Of a DNA stretch of 64,000 bases, positions 9,581 through 23,078 are shown piece by piece. Every line of letters starts with the position of its first letter. Position 1 is the stretch's first letter. The stretch spans positions 1 through 64,000 of the forward strand of contig NW_026527265.1 of assembly GCF_022682495.2 (NCBI RefSeq), read 5' to 3'. The notes beneath the pieces are model-generated. The model ran no database searches. It was given only the letters and a program-made list of their open reading frames with translations, and was not told the origin of the DNA. The stretch comes from Desmodus rotundus. Lineage: Eukaryota > Chordata > Mammalia > Chiroptera > Phyllostomidae. The translations under genes and the position numbers were made by a program.

Positions 9581-11512
9581 CCTGATATGTCCGGGGTGGG
9601 GCCCGTTGCCCCGAGGGAGGCTTCTGGTGGGGCTGCCTGCCCTGAGCCTGCCGGGTCCCGCGTCTTGGCCCGAAACCGGCCAGCCGCGGCTCTGACAAAA
9701 GCCATCTCCTGGGGGCCTCCCCCCTGTCCTTCGCAGTTGGGCGGTCGGGACGGAGGGGTCTGCGCCTTTCCAGCCACTTAGCCCAGTGACCCGCAGCCCG
9801 GCCCCAGAGTTCCAAGCTCCACGGAGGCAGGGGGCCTCTTATCACGGGAGGCAGGTGTCTCGCGGGGCTCAAGGGACGGCGTGGGCACTCTCCAGGCGAG
9901 AGAGGGTGCCCGTGCCCCGAGAGAGCCCCGGGGAGAGCCCGAGGCCTGGCCGCAGAGACTGCCATTGCCTCCCCGGGCTCCTACCATGGGGCCTGGCCCT
10001 GCTCGCCCGAGGCCCAGGTTCACCGCAGGTGAATGCCTTTTGCGGACGCCGAGGACAGGAGGCCGCCGATTCCCTCACAGAGGTGGGGCTTCGAGCTCTG
10101 GGGGACTGAGGTCGCAGCGGTCACACTCCATTTTTGGGTGGTTCCGCACAGACTGGAGGGTTGAAGCGGCTGGGTCCAAGTCTGCCGCCTTGTGGCAGGG
10201 TGGGGGCGTTGCAGGCGAAGCAAGGCTCTTAGCCTCCCAGGCGGGGCACAGGGCCAGACTCCCCACGGGAGAACCGGTCCGTGGACGAGGGTCCCGCCCG
10301 CCCGCCCGCCCGGACCCGCTCCACCTGGCGCGGAGCCGTGGCCGGCTCCTCTTCCCGGCCCCAGGTCCCTAGTTCTTCCCTGGCACTCTGCCTCGGCTGG
10401 GTGGGAGAGCTGCTGGGAAGTGTGGTCCACGGGAAAACGCGCGGTCCTCTGGGTGGCAGTGAGGGCTTCCCTTAACTCTGACACCGGCCCAGGGACCCTG
10501 TGAACCTGGCCTGATATCTCAAGGGGTGGGGGGGCACGTTGCCCGGAGGGATGCTCTTGGGGTGGGGCCTGCTTGCGCCTGCGCGGCCCCGCCTCCTGGC
10601 CCGAAACCACCCAGCCGCGGCTCGGACAAAAGCCATCTCCTGGGGGCCTCCCCCCTGTTCTTCCATCCGTAAAGGGGGACCCCTTTACGGATGGAAGAAC
10701 AGGGGGATCTTCGCAGTGGTGGGGACGGGACGGAGGGGTCTGCGGGTTTGCCGCCACGTAGGCCAGTTGCTCGCACCCCGGCCCCATGTGTCCCGGCTCC
10801 ATGGAGGAGTTGGGCCGCTTATGGCGGGATGCAGGCGTCCTGCGGGGGTCAAGGGACGGCGTGGGCACTCCCCGGGCGAGAGAGGGCGCCTGGGACCCGA
10901 GAGAGCACCCGGGAAAATGCCCAGCCCTGGCCCCCATGGCTCCAGTGGCCTCCCCAGGCTCCTGCCGCGGGGCCTGGTCCCGCTCACCTGGGCCCAGGTT
11001 CTCCGCAGGTGAATGCCTTTTGCGGACACCAAGGACCACAGGCCGCGGATCCCTTCACGGGGAGGGGGGGGTTCGAGCTCTGTGGGACCCAGGTCGCATC
11101 GCACACGGTCCCTTCTCGCAAAGTTCAGCCCAGACTTTAGAGAGTAGAAGCGTCTCGGTGCAAGTTTACCGCCTCGGGGCAGGGTGGGGCCGTTTGAGCC
11201 GAGAAAGACTCTTAGCCCCCCAGGCAGGTCTCAGGCCCAAGACCCCCCCGCGAGACCCGGTCCCTGGGCGTGGGTCCGGCCTGCCCGGGCCCCCCCCCCC
11301 GCCCCCCGCCCCCCCCCCCCCCCGCCTGGCCCGGAACCGTGGCCGGCCCCTCTTCCCGGCCCCAGGTCCCTAGTTCTTCCCCGGCACTCTGCCTCCGGCG
11401 GGGTGGGAGACGGGCTGGCAAGTGTGGTCCACGGGAAAAGGATCGGACCTCTGGGTGGCGGGGAGAGCTTCCAGTTCCACGGGACACGACCCCAGGGACC
11501 CTGTGAAGCAGG
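9581..11512 (+). repeat. Unit U6
   Basis: Half B from 10510, palindrome 10651. C tract C11/C6/C15. The half-A run reads CGGCTGGGTGGG, i.e. one G shorter plus a private T at 10398. Confidence 0.95.
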
Positions 11513-13441
11513 CCTGATATGTCCGGGGTGGGGCCCGTTGCCCCGAGGGAGGCTTCTGGTGGGGCTGCCTGCCCTGAGCCTGCCGGGTCCCGCGTCTTGG
11601 CCCGAAACCGGCCAGCCGCGGCTCTGACAAAAGCCATCTCCTGGGGGCCTCCCCCCTGTCCTTCGCAGTTGGGCGGTCGGGACGGAGGGGTCTGCGCCTT
11701 TCCAGCCACTTAGCCCAGTGACCCGCAGCCCGGCCCCAGAGTTCCAAGCTCCACGGAGGCAGGGGGCCTCTTATCACGGGAGGCAGGTGTCTCGCGGGGC
11801 TCAAGGGACGGCGTGGGCACTCTCCAGGCGAGAGAGGGTGCCCGTGCCCCGAGAGAGCCCCGGGGAGAGCCCGAGGCCTGGCCGCAGAGACTGCCATTGC
11901 CTCCCCGGGCTCCTACCATGGGGCCTGGCCCTGCTCGCCCGAGGCCCAGGTTCACCGCAGGTGAATGCCTTTTGCGGACGCCGAGGACAGGAGGCCGCCG
12001 ATTCCCTCACAGAGGTGGGGCTTCGAGCTCTGGGGGACTGAGGTCGCAGCGGTCACACTCCATTTTTGGGTGGTTCCGCACAGACTGGAGGGTTGAAGCG
12101 GCTGGGTCCAAGTCTGCCGCCTTGTGGCAGGGTGGGGGCGTTGCAGGCGAAGCAAGGCTCTTAGCCTCCCAGGCGGGGCACAGGGCCAGACTCCCCACGG
12201 GAGAACCGGTCCGTGGACGAGGGTCCCGCCCGCCCGCCCGCCCGGACCCGCTCCACCTGGCGCGGAGCCGTGGCCGGCTCCTCTTCCCGGGCCCAGGTCC
12301 CTAGTTCTTCCCTGGCACTCTGCCTCGGCGGGGGTGGGAGAGCTGCTGGGAAGTGTGGTCCACGGGAAAACGCGCGGTCCTCTGGGTGGCAGTGAGGGCT
12401 TCCCTTAACTCTGACACCGGCCCAGGGACCCTGTGAACCTGGCCTGATATCTCAAGGGGTGGGGGGGCACGTTGCCCGGAGGGATGCTCTTGGGGTGGGG
12501 CCTGCTTGCGCCTGCGCGGCCCCGCCTCCTGGCCCGAAACCACCCAGCCGCGGCTCGGACAAAAGCCATCTCCTGGGGGCCTCCCCCCTGTTCTTCCATC
12601 CGTAAAGGGGGACCCCTTTACGGATGGAAGAACAGGGGGATCTTCGCAGTGGTGGGGACGGGACGGAGGGGTCTGCGGGTTTGCCGCCACGTAGGCCAGT
12701 TGCTCGCACCCCGGCCCCATGTGTCCCGGCTCCATGGAGGAGTTGGGCCGCTTATGGCGGGATGCAGGCGTCCTGCGGGGGTCAAGGGACGGCGTGGGCA
12801 CTCCCCGGGCGAGAGAGGGCGCCTGGGACCCGAGAGAGCACCCGGGAAAATGCCCAGCCCTGGCCCCCATGGCTCCAGTGGCCTCCCCAGGCTCCTGCCG
12901 CGGGGCCTGGTCCCGCTCACCTGGGCCCAGGTTCTCCGCAGGTGAATGCCTTTTGCGGACACCAAGGACCACAGGCCGCGGATCCCTTCACGGGGAGGGG
13001 GGGGTTCGAGCTCTGTGGGACCCAGGTCGCATCGCACACGGTCCCTTCTCGCAAAGTTCAGCCCAGACTTTAGAGAGTAGAAGCGTCTCGGTGCAAGTTT
13101 ACCGCCTCGGGGCAGGGTGGGGCCGTTTGAGCCGAGAAAGACTCTTAGCCCCCCAGGCAGGTCTCAGGCCCAAGACCCCCCCGCGAGACCCGGTCCCTGG
13201 GCGTGGGTCCGGCCTGCCCGGGCCCCCCCCCCCGCCCCCCGCCCCCCCCCCCGCCTGGCCCGGAACCGTGGCCGGCCCCTCTTCCCGGCCCCAGGTCCCT
13301 AGTTCTTCCCCGGCACTCTGCCTCCGGCGGGGTGGGAGACGGGCTGGCAAGTGTGGTCCACGGGAAAAGGATCGGACCTCTGGGTGGCGGGGAGAGCTTC
13401 CAGTTCCACGGGACACGACCCCAGGGACCCTGTGAAGCAGG
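11513..13441 (+). repeat. Unit U7
   Basis: Half B from 12443, palindrome 12584. C tract C11/C6/C11. First unit with the GGGCCCAGGTCCC variant (others have GGCCCCAGGTCCC) in half A. Confidence 0.95.
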
Positions 13442-15355
13442 CCTGATATGTCCGGGGTGGGGCCCGTTGCCCCGAGGGAGGCTTCTGGTGGGGCTGCCTG
13501 CCCTGAGCCTGCCGGGTCCCGCGTCTTGGCCCGAAACCGGCCAGCCGCGGCTCTGACAAAAGCCATCTCCTGGGGGCCTCCCCCCTGTCCTTCGCAGTTG
13601 GGCGGTCGGGACGGAGGGGTCTGCGCCTTTCCAGCCACTTAGCCCAGTGACCCGCAGCCCGGCCCCAGAGTTCCAAGCTCCACGGAGGCAGGGGGCCTCT
13701 TATCACGGGAGGCAGGTGTCTCGCGGGGCTCAAGGGACGGCGTGGGCACTCTCCAGGCGAGAGAGGGTGCCCGTGCCCCGAGAGAGCCCCGGGGAGAGCC
13801 CGAGGCCTGGCCGCAGAGACTGCCATTGCCTCCCCGGGCTCCTACCATGGGGCCTGGCCCTGCTCGCCCGAGGCCCAGGTTCACCGCAGGTGAATGCCTT
13901 TTGCGGACGCCGAGGACAGGAGGCCGCCGATTCCCTCACAGAGGTGGGGCTTCGAGCTCTGGGGGACTGAGGTCGCAGCGGTCACACTCCATTTTTGGGT
14001 GGTTCCGCACAGACTGGAGGGTTGAAGCGGCTGGGTCCAAGTCTGCCGCCTTGTGGCAGGGTGGGGGCGTTGCAGGCGAAGCAAGGCTCTTAGCCTCCCA
14101 GGCGGGGCACAGGGCCAGACTCCCCACGGGAGAACCGGTCCGTGGACGAGGGTCCCGCCCGCCCCGCCCGCCCGGACCCGCTCCACCTGGCGCGGAGCCT
14201 TGGCCGGCTCCTCTTCCCGGCCCCAGGTCCCTAGTTCTTCCCTGGCACTCTCCCTCGGCGGGGGTGGGAGAGCTGCTGGGAAGTGTGGTCCACGGGAAAA
14301 CGCGCGGTCCTCTGGGTGGCAGTGAGGGCTTCCCTTAACTCTGACACCGGCCCAGGGACCCTGTGAACCTGGCCTGATATCTCAAGGGGTGGGGGGGCAC
14401 GTTGCCCGGAGGGATGCTCTTGGGGTGGGGCCTGCTTGCGTCTGCGCGGCCCCGCCTCCTGGCCCGAAACCACCCAGCCGCGGCTCGGACAAAAGCCATC
14501 TCCTGGGGGCCTCCCCCCTGTTCTTCCATCCGTAAAGGGGGACCCCTTTACGGATGGAAGAACAGGGGGATCTTCGCAGTGGTGGGGACGGGACGGAGGG
14601 GTCTGCGGGTTTGCCGCCACGTAGGCCAGTTGCTCGCACCCCGGCCCCATGTGTCCCGGCTCCATGGAGGAGTTGGGCCGCTTATGGCGGGATGCAGGCG
14701 TCCTGCGGGGGTCAAGGGACGGCGTGGGCACTCCCCGGGCGAGAGAGGGCGCCTGGGACCCGAGAGAGCACCCGGGAAAATGCCCAGCCCTGGCCCCCAT
14801 GGCTCCAGTGGCCTCCCCAGGCTCCTGCCGCGGGGCCTGGTCCCGCTCACCTGGGCCCAGGTTCTCCGCAGGTGAATGCCTTTTGCGGACACCAAGGACC
14901 ACAGGCCGCGGATCCCTTCACGGGGAGGGGGGGGGTTCGAGCTCTGTGGGACCCAGGTCGCATCGCACACGGTCCCTTCTCGCAAAGTTCAGCCCAGACT
15001 TTAGAGAGTAGAAGTGTCTCGGTGCAAGTTTACCGCCTCGGGGCAGGGTGGGGCCGTTTGAGCCGAGAAAGACTCTTAGCCCCCCAGGCAGGTCTCAGGC
15101 CCAAGACCCCCCAGGGAGACCCGGTCCCTGGGCCCGGGTCCAGCCTACCCGGGGCCTCCCCCCCCCACCTGGCCCGGAAACATGGCCGGCCCCTCTTCCC
15201 GGCCCCAGGTCCCTAGTTCTTCCCCGGCACTCTGCCTCCGGCGGGGTGGGAGACGGGCTGGCAAGTGTGGTCCACGGGAAAAGGATCGGACCTCTGGGTG
15301 GCGGGGAGAGCTTCCAGTTCCACGGGACACGACCCCAGGGACCCTGTGAAGCAGG
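13442..15355 (+). repeat. Unit U8 (short allele, subtype S2; starts hexamer 1)
   Basis: 1,914 bp. Half B from 14373 is 983 bp, palindrome 14514. Short-allele segment 15105-15184 has the S2 form (CCTACCCGGGGCCT then C9). It also has GAGCCTTGGCC, ACTCTCCCTCGG, CTTGCGTCTGCG and GAAGTGTCTCGG, a linked haplotype seen again in U20 and U26. Extra C in the CCCG array; 9-G run. Confidence 0.95.
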
Positions 15356-17284
15356 CCTGATATGTCCGGGGTGGGGCCCGTTGCCCCGAGGGAGGCTTCT
15401 GGTGGGGCTGCCTGCCCTGAGCCTGCCGGGTCCCGCGTCTTGGCCCGAAACCGGCCAGCCGCGGCTCTGACAAAAGCCATCTCCTGGGGGCCTCCCCCCT
15501 GTCCTTCGCAGTTGGGCGGTCGGGACGGAGGGGTCTGCGCCTTTCCAGCCACTTAGCCCAGTGACCCGCAGCCCGGCCCCAGAGTTCCAAGCTCCACGGA
15601 GGCAGGGGGCCTCTTATCACGGGAGGCAGGTGTCTCGCGGGGCTCAAGGGACGGCGTGGGCACTCTCCAGGCGAGAGAGGGTGCCCGTGCCCCGAGAGAG
15701 CCCCGGGGAGAGCCCGAGGCCTGGCCGCAGAGACTGCCATTGCCTCCCCGGGCTCCTACCATGGGGCCTGGCCCTGCTCGCCCGAGGCCCAGGTTCACCG
15801 CAGGTGAATGCCTTTTGCGGACGCCGAGGACAGGAGGCCGCCGATTCCCTCACAGAGGTGGGGCTTCGAGCTCTGGGGGACTGAGGTCGCAGCGGTCACA
15901 CTCCATTTTTGGGTGGTTCCGCACAGACTGGAGGGTTGAAGCGGCTGGGTCCAAGTCTGCCGCCTTGTGGCAGGGTGGGGGCGTTGCAGGCGAAGCAAGG
16001 CTCTTAGCCTCCCAGGCGGGGCACAGGGCCAGACTCCCCACGGGAGAACCGGTCCGTGGACGAGGGTCCCGCCCGCCCGCCCGCCCGGACCCGCTCCACC
16101 TGGCGCGGAGCCGTGGCCGGCTCCTCTTCCCGGGCCCAGGTCCCTAGTTCTTCCCTGGCACTCTGCCTCGGCGGGGGTGGGAGAGCTGCTGGGAAGTGTG
16201 GTCCACGGGAAAACGCGCGGTCCTCTGGGTGGCAGTGAGGGCTTCCCTTAACTCTGACACCGGCCCAGGGACCCTGTGAACCTGGCCTGATATCTCAAGG
16301 GGTGGGGGGGCACGTTGCCCGGAGGGATGCTCTTGGGGTGGGGCCTGCTTGCGCCTGCGCGGCCCCGCCTCCTGGCCCGAAACCACCCAGCCGCGGCTCG
16401 GACAAAAGCCATCTCCTGGGGGCCTCCCCCCTGTTCTTCCATCCGTAAAGGGGGACCCCTTTACGGATGGAAGAACAGGGGGATCTTCGCAGTGGTGGGG
16501 ACGGGACGGAGGGGTCTGCGGGTTTGCCGCCACGTAGGCCAGTTGCTCGCACCCCGGCCCCATGTGTCCCGGCTCCATGGAGGAGTTGGGCCGCTTATGG
16601 CGGGATGCAGGCGTCCTGCGGGGGTCAAGGGACGGCGTGGGCACTCCCCGGGCGAGAGAGGGCGCCTGGGACCCGAGAGAGCACCCGGGAAAATGCCCAG
16701 CCCTGGCCCCCATGGCTCCAGTGGCCTCCCCAGGCTCCTGCCGCGGGGCCTGGTCCCGCTCACCTGGGCCCAGGTTCTCCGCAGGTGAATGCCTTTTGCG
16801 GACACCAAGGACCACAGGCCGCGGATCCCTTCACGGGGAGGGGGGGGTTCGAGCTCTGTGGGACCCAGGTCGCATCGCACACGGTCCCTTCTCGCAAAGT
16901 TCAGCCCAGACTTTAGAGAGTAGAAGCGTCTCGGTGCAAGTTTACCGCCTCGGGGCAGGGTGGGGCCGTTTGAGCCGAGAAAGACTCTTAGCCCCCCAGG
17001 CAGGTCTCAGGCCCAAGACCCCCCCGCGAGACCCGGTCCCTGGGCGTGGGTCCGGCCTGCCCGGGCCCCCCCCCCGCCCCCCGCCCCCCCCCCCCGCCTG
17101 GCCCGGAACCGTGGCCGGCCCCTCTTCCCGGCCCCAGGTCCCTAGTTCTTCCCCGGCACTCTGCCTCAGGCGGGGTGGGAGACGGGCTGGCAAGTGTGGT
17201 CCACGGGAAAAGGATCGGACCTCTGGGTGGCGGGGAGAGCTTCCAGTTCCACGGGACACGACCCCAGGGACCCTGTGAAGCAGG
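15356..17284 (+). repeat. Unit U9
   Basis: Half B from 16286, palindrome 16427. C tract C10/C6/C12. GGGCCCAGG variant. Private A at 17168 (CTGCCTCAGG). Confidence 0.95.
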
Positions 17285-19214
17285 CCTGATATGTCCGGGG
17301 TGGGGCCCGTTGCCCCGAGGGAGGCTTCTGGTGGGGCTGCCTGCCCTGAGCCTGCCGGGTCCCGCGTCTTGGCCCGAAACCGGCCAGCCGCGGCTCTGAC
17401 AAAAGCCATCTCCTGGGGGCCTCCCCCCTGTCCTTCGCAGTTGGGCGGTCGGGACGGAGGGGTCTGCGCCTTTCCAGCCACTTAGCCCAGTGACCCGCAG
17501 CCCGGCCCCAGAGTTCCAAGCTCCACGGAGGCAGGGGGCCTCTTATCACGGGAGGCAGGTGTCTCGCGGGGCTCAAGGGACGGCGTGGGCACTCTCCAGG
17601 CGAGAGAGGGTGCCCGTGCCCCGAGAGAGCCCCGGGGAGAGCCCGAGGCCTGGCCGCAGAGACTGCCATTGCCTCCCCGGGCTCCTACCATGGGGCCTGG
17701 CCCTGCTCGCCCGAGGCCCAGGTTCACCGCAGGTGAATGCCTTTTGCGGACGCCGAGGACAGGAGGCCGCCGATTCCCTCACAGAGGTGGGGCTTCGAGC
17801 TCTGGGGGACTGAGGTCGCAGCGGTCACACTCCATTTTTGGGTGGTTCCGCACAGACTGGAGGGTTGAAGCGGCTGGGTCCAAGTCTGCCGCCTTGTGGC
17901 AGGGTGGGGGCGTTGCAGGCGAAGCAAGGCTCTTAGCCTCCCAGGCGGGGCACAGGGCCAGACTCCCCACGGGAGAACCGGTCCGTGGACGAGGGTCCCG
18001 CCCGCCCGCCCGCCCGGACCCGCTCCACCTGGCGCGGAGCCGTGGCCGGCTCCTCTTCCCGGGCCCAGGTCCCTAGTTCTTCCCTGGCACTCTGCCTCGG
18101 CGGGGGTGGGAGAGCTGCTGGGAAGTGTGGTCCACGGGAAAACGCGCGGTCCTCTGGGTGGCAGTGAGGGCTTCCCTTAACTCTGACACCGGCCCAGGGA
18201 CCCTGTGAACCTGGCCTGATATCTCAAGGGGTGGGGGGGCACGTTGCCCGGAGGGATGCTCTTGGGGTGGGGCCTGCTTGCGCCTGCGCGGCCCCGCCTC
18301 CTGGCCCGAAACCACCCAGCCGCGGCTCGGACAAAAGCCATCTCCTGGGGGCCTCCCCCCTGTTCTTCCATCCGTAAAGGGGGACCCCTTTACGGATGGA
18401 AGAACAGGGGGATCTTCGCAGTGGTGGGGACGGGACGGAGGGGTCTGCGGGTTTGCCGCCACGTAGGCCAGTTGCTCGCACCCCGGCCCCATGTGTCCCG
18501 GCTCCATGGAGGAGTTGGGCCGCTTATGGCGGGATGCAGGCGTCCTGCGGGGGTCAAGGGACGGCGTGGGCACTCCCCGGGCGAGAGAGGGCGCCTGGGA
18601 CCCGAGAGAGCACCCGGGAAAATGCCCAGCCCTGGCCCCCATGGCTCCAGTGGCCTCCCCAGGCTCCTGCCGCGGGGCCTGGTCCCGCTCACCTGGGCCC
18701 AGGTTCTCCGCAGGTGAATGCCTTTTGCGGACACCAAGGACCACAGGCCGCGGATCCCTTCACGGGGAGGGGGGGGTTCGAGCTCTGTGGGACCCAGGTC
18801 GCATCGCACACGGTCCCTTCTCGCAAAGTTCAGCCCAGACTTTAGAGAGTAGAAGCGTCTCGGTGCAAGTTTACCGCCTCGGGGCAGGGTGGGGCCGTTT
18901 GAGCCGAGAAAGACTCTTAGCCCCCCAGGCAGGTTCTCAGGCCCAAGACCCCCCCGCGAGACCCGGTCCCTGGGCGTGGGTCCGGCCTGCCCGGGCCCCC
19001 CCCCCGCCCCCCGCCCCCCCCCCCCGCCTGGCCCGGAACCGTGGCCGGCCCCTCTTCCCGGCCCCAGGTCCCTAGTTCTTCCCCGGCACTCTGCCTCCGG
19101 CGGGGTGGGAGACGGGCTGGCAAGTGTGGTCCACGGGAAAAGGATCGGACCTCTGGGTGGCGGGGAGAGCTTCCAGTTCCACGGGACACGACCCCAGGGA
19201 CCCTGTGAAGCAGG
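17285..19214 (+). repeat. Unit U10
   Basis: Half B from 18215, palindrome 18356. C tract C10/C6/C12. GGGCCCAGG variant. Private one-base T insertion near 18934 (AGGTTCTCAG). Confidence 0.95.
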
Positions 19215-21147
19215 CCTGATATGTCCGGGGTGGGGCCCGTTGCCCCGAGGGAGGCTTCTGGTGGGGCTGCCTGCCCTGAGCCTGCCGGGTCCCGCGTCTT
19301 GGCCCGAAACCGGCCAGCCGCGGCTCTGACAAAAGCCATCTCCTGGGGGCCTCCCCCCTGTCCTTCGCAGTTGGGCGGTCGGGACGGAGGGGTCTGCGCC
19401 TTTCCAGCCACTTAGCCCAGTGACCCGCAGCCCGGCCCCAGAGTTCCAAGCTCCACGGAGGCAGGGGGCCTCTTATCACGGGAGGCAGGTGTCTCGCGGG
19501 GCTCAAGGGACGGCGTGGGCACTCTCCAGGCGAGAGAGGGTGCCCGTGCCCCGAGAGAGCCCCGGGGAGAGCCCGAGGCCTGGCCGCAGAGACTGCCATT
19601 GCCTCCCCGGGCTCCTACCATGGGGCCTGGCCCTGCTCGCCCGAGGCCCAGGTTCACCGCAGGTGAATGCCTTTTGCGGACGCCGAGGACAGGAGGCCGC
19701 CGATTCCCTCACAGAGGTGTGGCTTCGAGCTCTGGGGGACTGAGGTCGCAGCGGTCACACTCCATTTTTGGGTGGTTCCGCACAGACTGGAGGGTTGAAG
19801 CGGCTGGGTCCAAGTCTGCCGCCTTGTGGCAGGGTGGGGGCGTTGCAGGCGAAGCAAGGCTCTTAGCCTCCCAGGCGGGGCACAGGGCCAGACTCCCCAC
19901 GGGAGAACCGGTCCGTGGACGAGGGTCCCGCCCGCCCGCCCGCCCGGACCCGCTCCACCTGGCGCGGAGCCGTGGCCGGCTCCTCTTCCCGGGCCCAGGT
20001 CCCTAGTTCTTCCCTGGCACTCTGCCTCGGCGGGGGTGGGAGAGCTGCTGGGAAGTGTGGTCCACGGGAAAACGCGCGGTCCTCTGGGTGGCAGTGAGGG
20101 CTTCCCTTAACTCTGACACCGGCCCAGGGACCCTGTGAACCTGGCCTGATATCTCAAGGGGTGGGGGGGCACGTTGCCCGGAGGGATGCTCTTGGGGTGG
20201 GGCCTGCTTGCGCCTGCGCGGCCCCGCCTCCTGGCCCGAAACCACCCAGCCGCGGCTCGGACAAAAGCCATCTCCTGGGGGCCTCCCCCCTGTTCTTCCA
20301 TCCGTAAAGGGGGACCCCTTTACGGATGGAAGAACAGGGGGATCTTCGCAGTGGTGGGGACGGGACGGAGGGGTCTGCGGGTTTGCCGCCACGTAGGCCA
20401 GTTGCTCGCACCCCGGCCCCATGTGTCCCGGCTCCATGGAGGAGTTGGGCCGCTTATGGCGGGATGCAGGCGTCCTGCGGGGGTCAAGGGACGGCGTGGG
20501 CACTCCCCGGGCGAGAGAGGGCGCCTGGGACCCGAGAGAGCACCCGGGAAAATGCCCAGCCCTGGCCCCCATGGCTCCAGTGGCCTCCCCAGGCTCCTGC
20601 CGCGGGGCCTGGTCCCGCTCACCTGGGCCCAGGTTCTCCGCAGGTGAATGCCTTTTGCGGACACCAAGGACCACAGGCCGCGGATCCCTTCACGGGGAGG
20701 GGGGGGGTTCGAGCTCTGTGGGACCCAGGTCGCATCGCACACGGTCCCTTCTCGCAAAGTTCAGCCCAGACTTTAGAGAGTAGAAGCGTCTCGGTGCAAG
20801 TTTACCGCCTCGGGGCAGGGTGGGGCCGTTTGAGCCGAGAAAGACTCTTAGCCCCCCAGGCAGGTCTCAGGCCCAAGACCCCCCCGCGAGACCCGGTCCC
20901 TGGGCGTGGGTCCGGCCTGCCCGGGCCCCCCCCCCCGCCCCCCGCCCCCCCCCCCCCCGCCTGGCCCGGAACCGTGGCCGGCCCCTCTTCCCGGCCCCAG
21001 GTCCCTAGTTCTTCCCCGGCACTCTGCCTCCGGCGGGGTGGGAGACGGGCTGGCAAGTGTGGTCCACGGGAAAAGGATCGGACCTCTGGGTGGCGGGGAG
21101 AGCTTCCAGTTCCACGGGACACGACCCCAGGGACCCTGTGAAGCAGG
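19215..21147 (+). repeat. Unit U11
   Basis: Half B from 20145, palindrome 20286. C tract C11/C6/C14. GGGCCCAGG variant, T at 19720 (GAGGTGTGGC), and a 9-G run. Its closest counterparts are U23 and U29. Confidence 0.95.
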
Positions 21148-23078
21148 CCTGATATGTCTGGGGTGGGGCCCGTTGCCCCGAGGGAGGCTTCTGGTGGGGC
21201 TGCCTGCCCTGAGCCTGCCGGGTCCCGCGTCTTGGCCCGAAACCGGCCAGCCGCGGCTCTGACAAAAGCCATCTCCTGGGGGCCTCCCCCCTGTCCTTCG
21301 CAGTTGGGCGGTCGGGACGGAGGGGTCTGCGCCTTTCCAGCCACTTAGCCCAGTGACCCGCAGCCCGGCCCCAGAGTTCCAAGCTCCACGGAGGCAGGGG
21401 GCCTCTTATCACGGGAGGCAGGTGTCTCGCGGGGCTCAAGGGACGGCGTGGGCACTCTCCAGGCGAGAGAGGGTGCCCGTGCCCCGAGAGAGCCCCGGGG
21501 AGAGCCCGAGGCCTGGCCGCAGAGACTGCCATTGCCTCCCCGGGCTCCTACCATGGGGCCTGGCCCTGCTCGCCCGAGGCCCAGGTTCACCGCAGGTGAA
21601 TGCCTTTTGCGGACGCCGAGGACAGGAGGCCGCCGATTCCCTCACAGAGGTGGGGCTTCGAGCTCTGGGGGACTGAGGTCGCAGCGGTCACACTCCATTT
21701 TTGGGTGGTTCCGCACAGACTGGAGGGTTGAAGCGGCTGGGTCCAAGTCTGCCGCCTTGTGGCAGGGTGGGGGCGTTGCAGGCGAAGCAAGGCTCTTAGC
21801 CTCCCAGGCGGGGCACAGGGCCAGACTCCCCACGGGAGAACCGGTCCGTGGACGAGGGTCCCGCCCGCCCGCCCGCCCGGACCCGCTCCACCTGGCGCGG
21901 AGCCGTGGCCGGCTCCTCTTCCCGGCCCCAGGTCCCTAGTTCTTCCCTGGCACTCTGCCTCGGCGGGGGTGGGAGAGCTGCTGGGAAGTGTGGTCCACGG
22001 GAAAACGCGCGGTCCTCTGGGTGGCAGTGAGGGCTTCCCTTAACTCTGACACCGGCCCAGGGACCCTGTGAACCTGGCCTGATATCTCAAGGGGTGGGGG
22101 GGCACGTTGCCCGGAGGGATGCTCTTGGGGTGGGGCCTGCTTGCGCCTGCGCGGCCCCGCCTCCTGGCCCGAAACCACCCAGCCGCGGCTCGGACAAAAG
22201 CCATCTCCTGGGGGCCTCCCCCCTGTTCTTCCATCCGTAAAGGGGGACCCCTTTACGGATGGAAGAACAGGGGGATCTTCGCAGTGGTGGGGACGGGACG
22301 GAGGGGTCTGCGGGTTTGCCGCCACGTAGGCCAGTTGCTCGCACCCCGGCCCCATGTGTCCCGGCTCCATGGAGGAGTTGGGCCGCTTATGGCGGGATGC
22401 AGGCGTCCTGCGGGGGTCAAGGGACGGCGTGGGCACTCCCCGGGCGAGAGAGGGCGCCTGGGACCCGAGAGAGCACCCGGGAAAATGCCCAGCCCTGGCC
22501 CCCATGGCTCCAGTGGCCTCCCCAGGCTCCTGCCGCGGGGCCTGGTCCCGCTCACCTGGGCCCAGGTTCTCCGCAGGTGAATGCCTTTTGCGGACACCAA
22601 GGACCACAGGCCGCGGATCCCTTCACGGGGAGGGGGGGGTTCGAGCTCTGTGGGACCCAGGTCGCATCGCACACGGTCCCTTCTCGCAAAGTTCAGCCCA
22701 GACTTTAGAGAGTAGAAGCGTCTCGGTGCAAGTTTACCGCCTCGGGGCAGGGTGGGGCCGTTTGAGCCGAGAAAGACTCTTAGCCCCCCAGGCAGGTCTC
22801 AGGCCCAAGACCCCCCCGCGAGACCCGGTCCCTGGGCGTGGGTCCGGCCTGCCCGGGCCCCCCCCCCCCGCCCCCCGCCCCCCCCCCCCGCCTGGCCCGG
22901 AACCGTGGCCGGCCCCTCTTCCCGGCCCCAGGTCCCTAGTTCTTCCCCGGCACTCTGCCTCCGGCGGGGTGGGAGACGGGCTGGCAAGTGTGGTCCACGG
23001 GAAAAGGATCGGACCTCTGGGTGGCGGGGAGAGCTTCCAGTTCCACGGGACACGACCCCAGGGACCCTGTGAAGCAGG
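21148..23078 (+). repeat. Unit U12
   Basis: Half B from 22078, palindrome 22219. C tract C12/C6/C12. T at 21159 (ATATGTCTGGGG). Both the tract and the T recur only in U30, exactly 34,686 bp downstream. Confidence 0.95.
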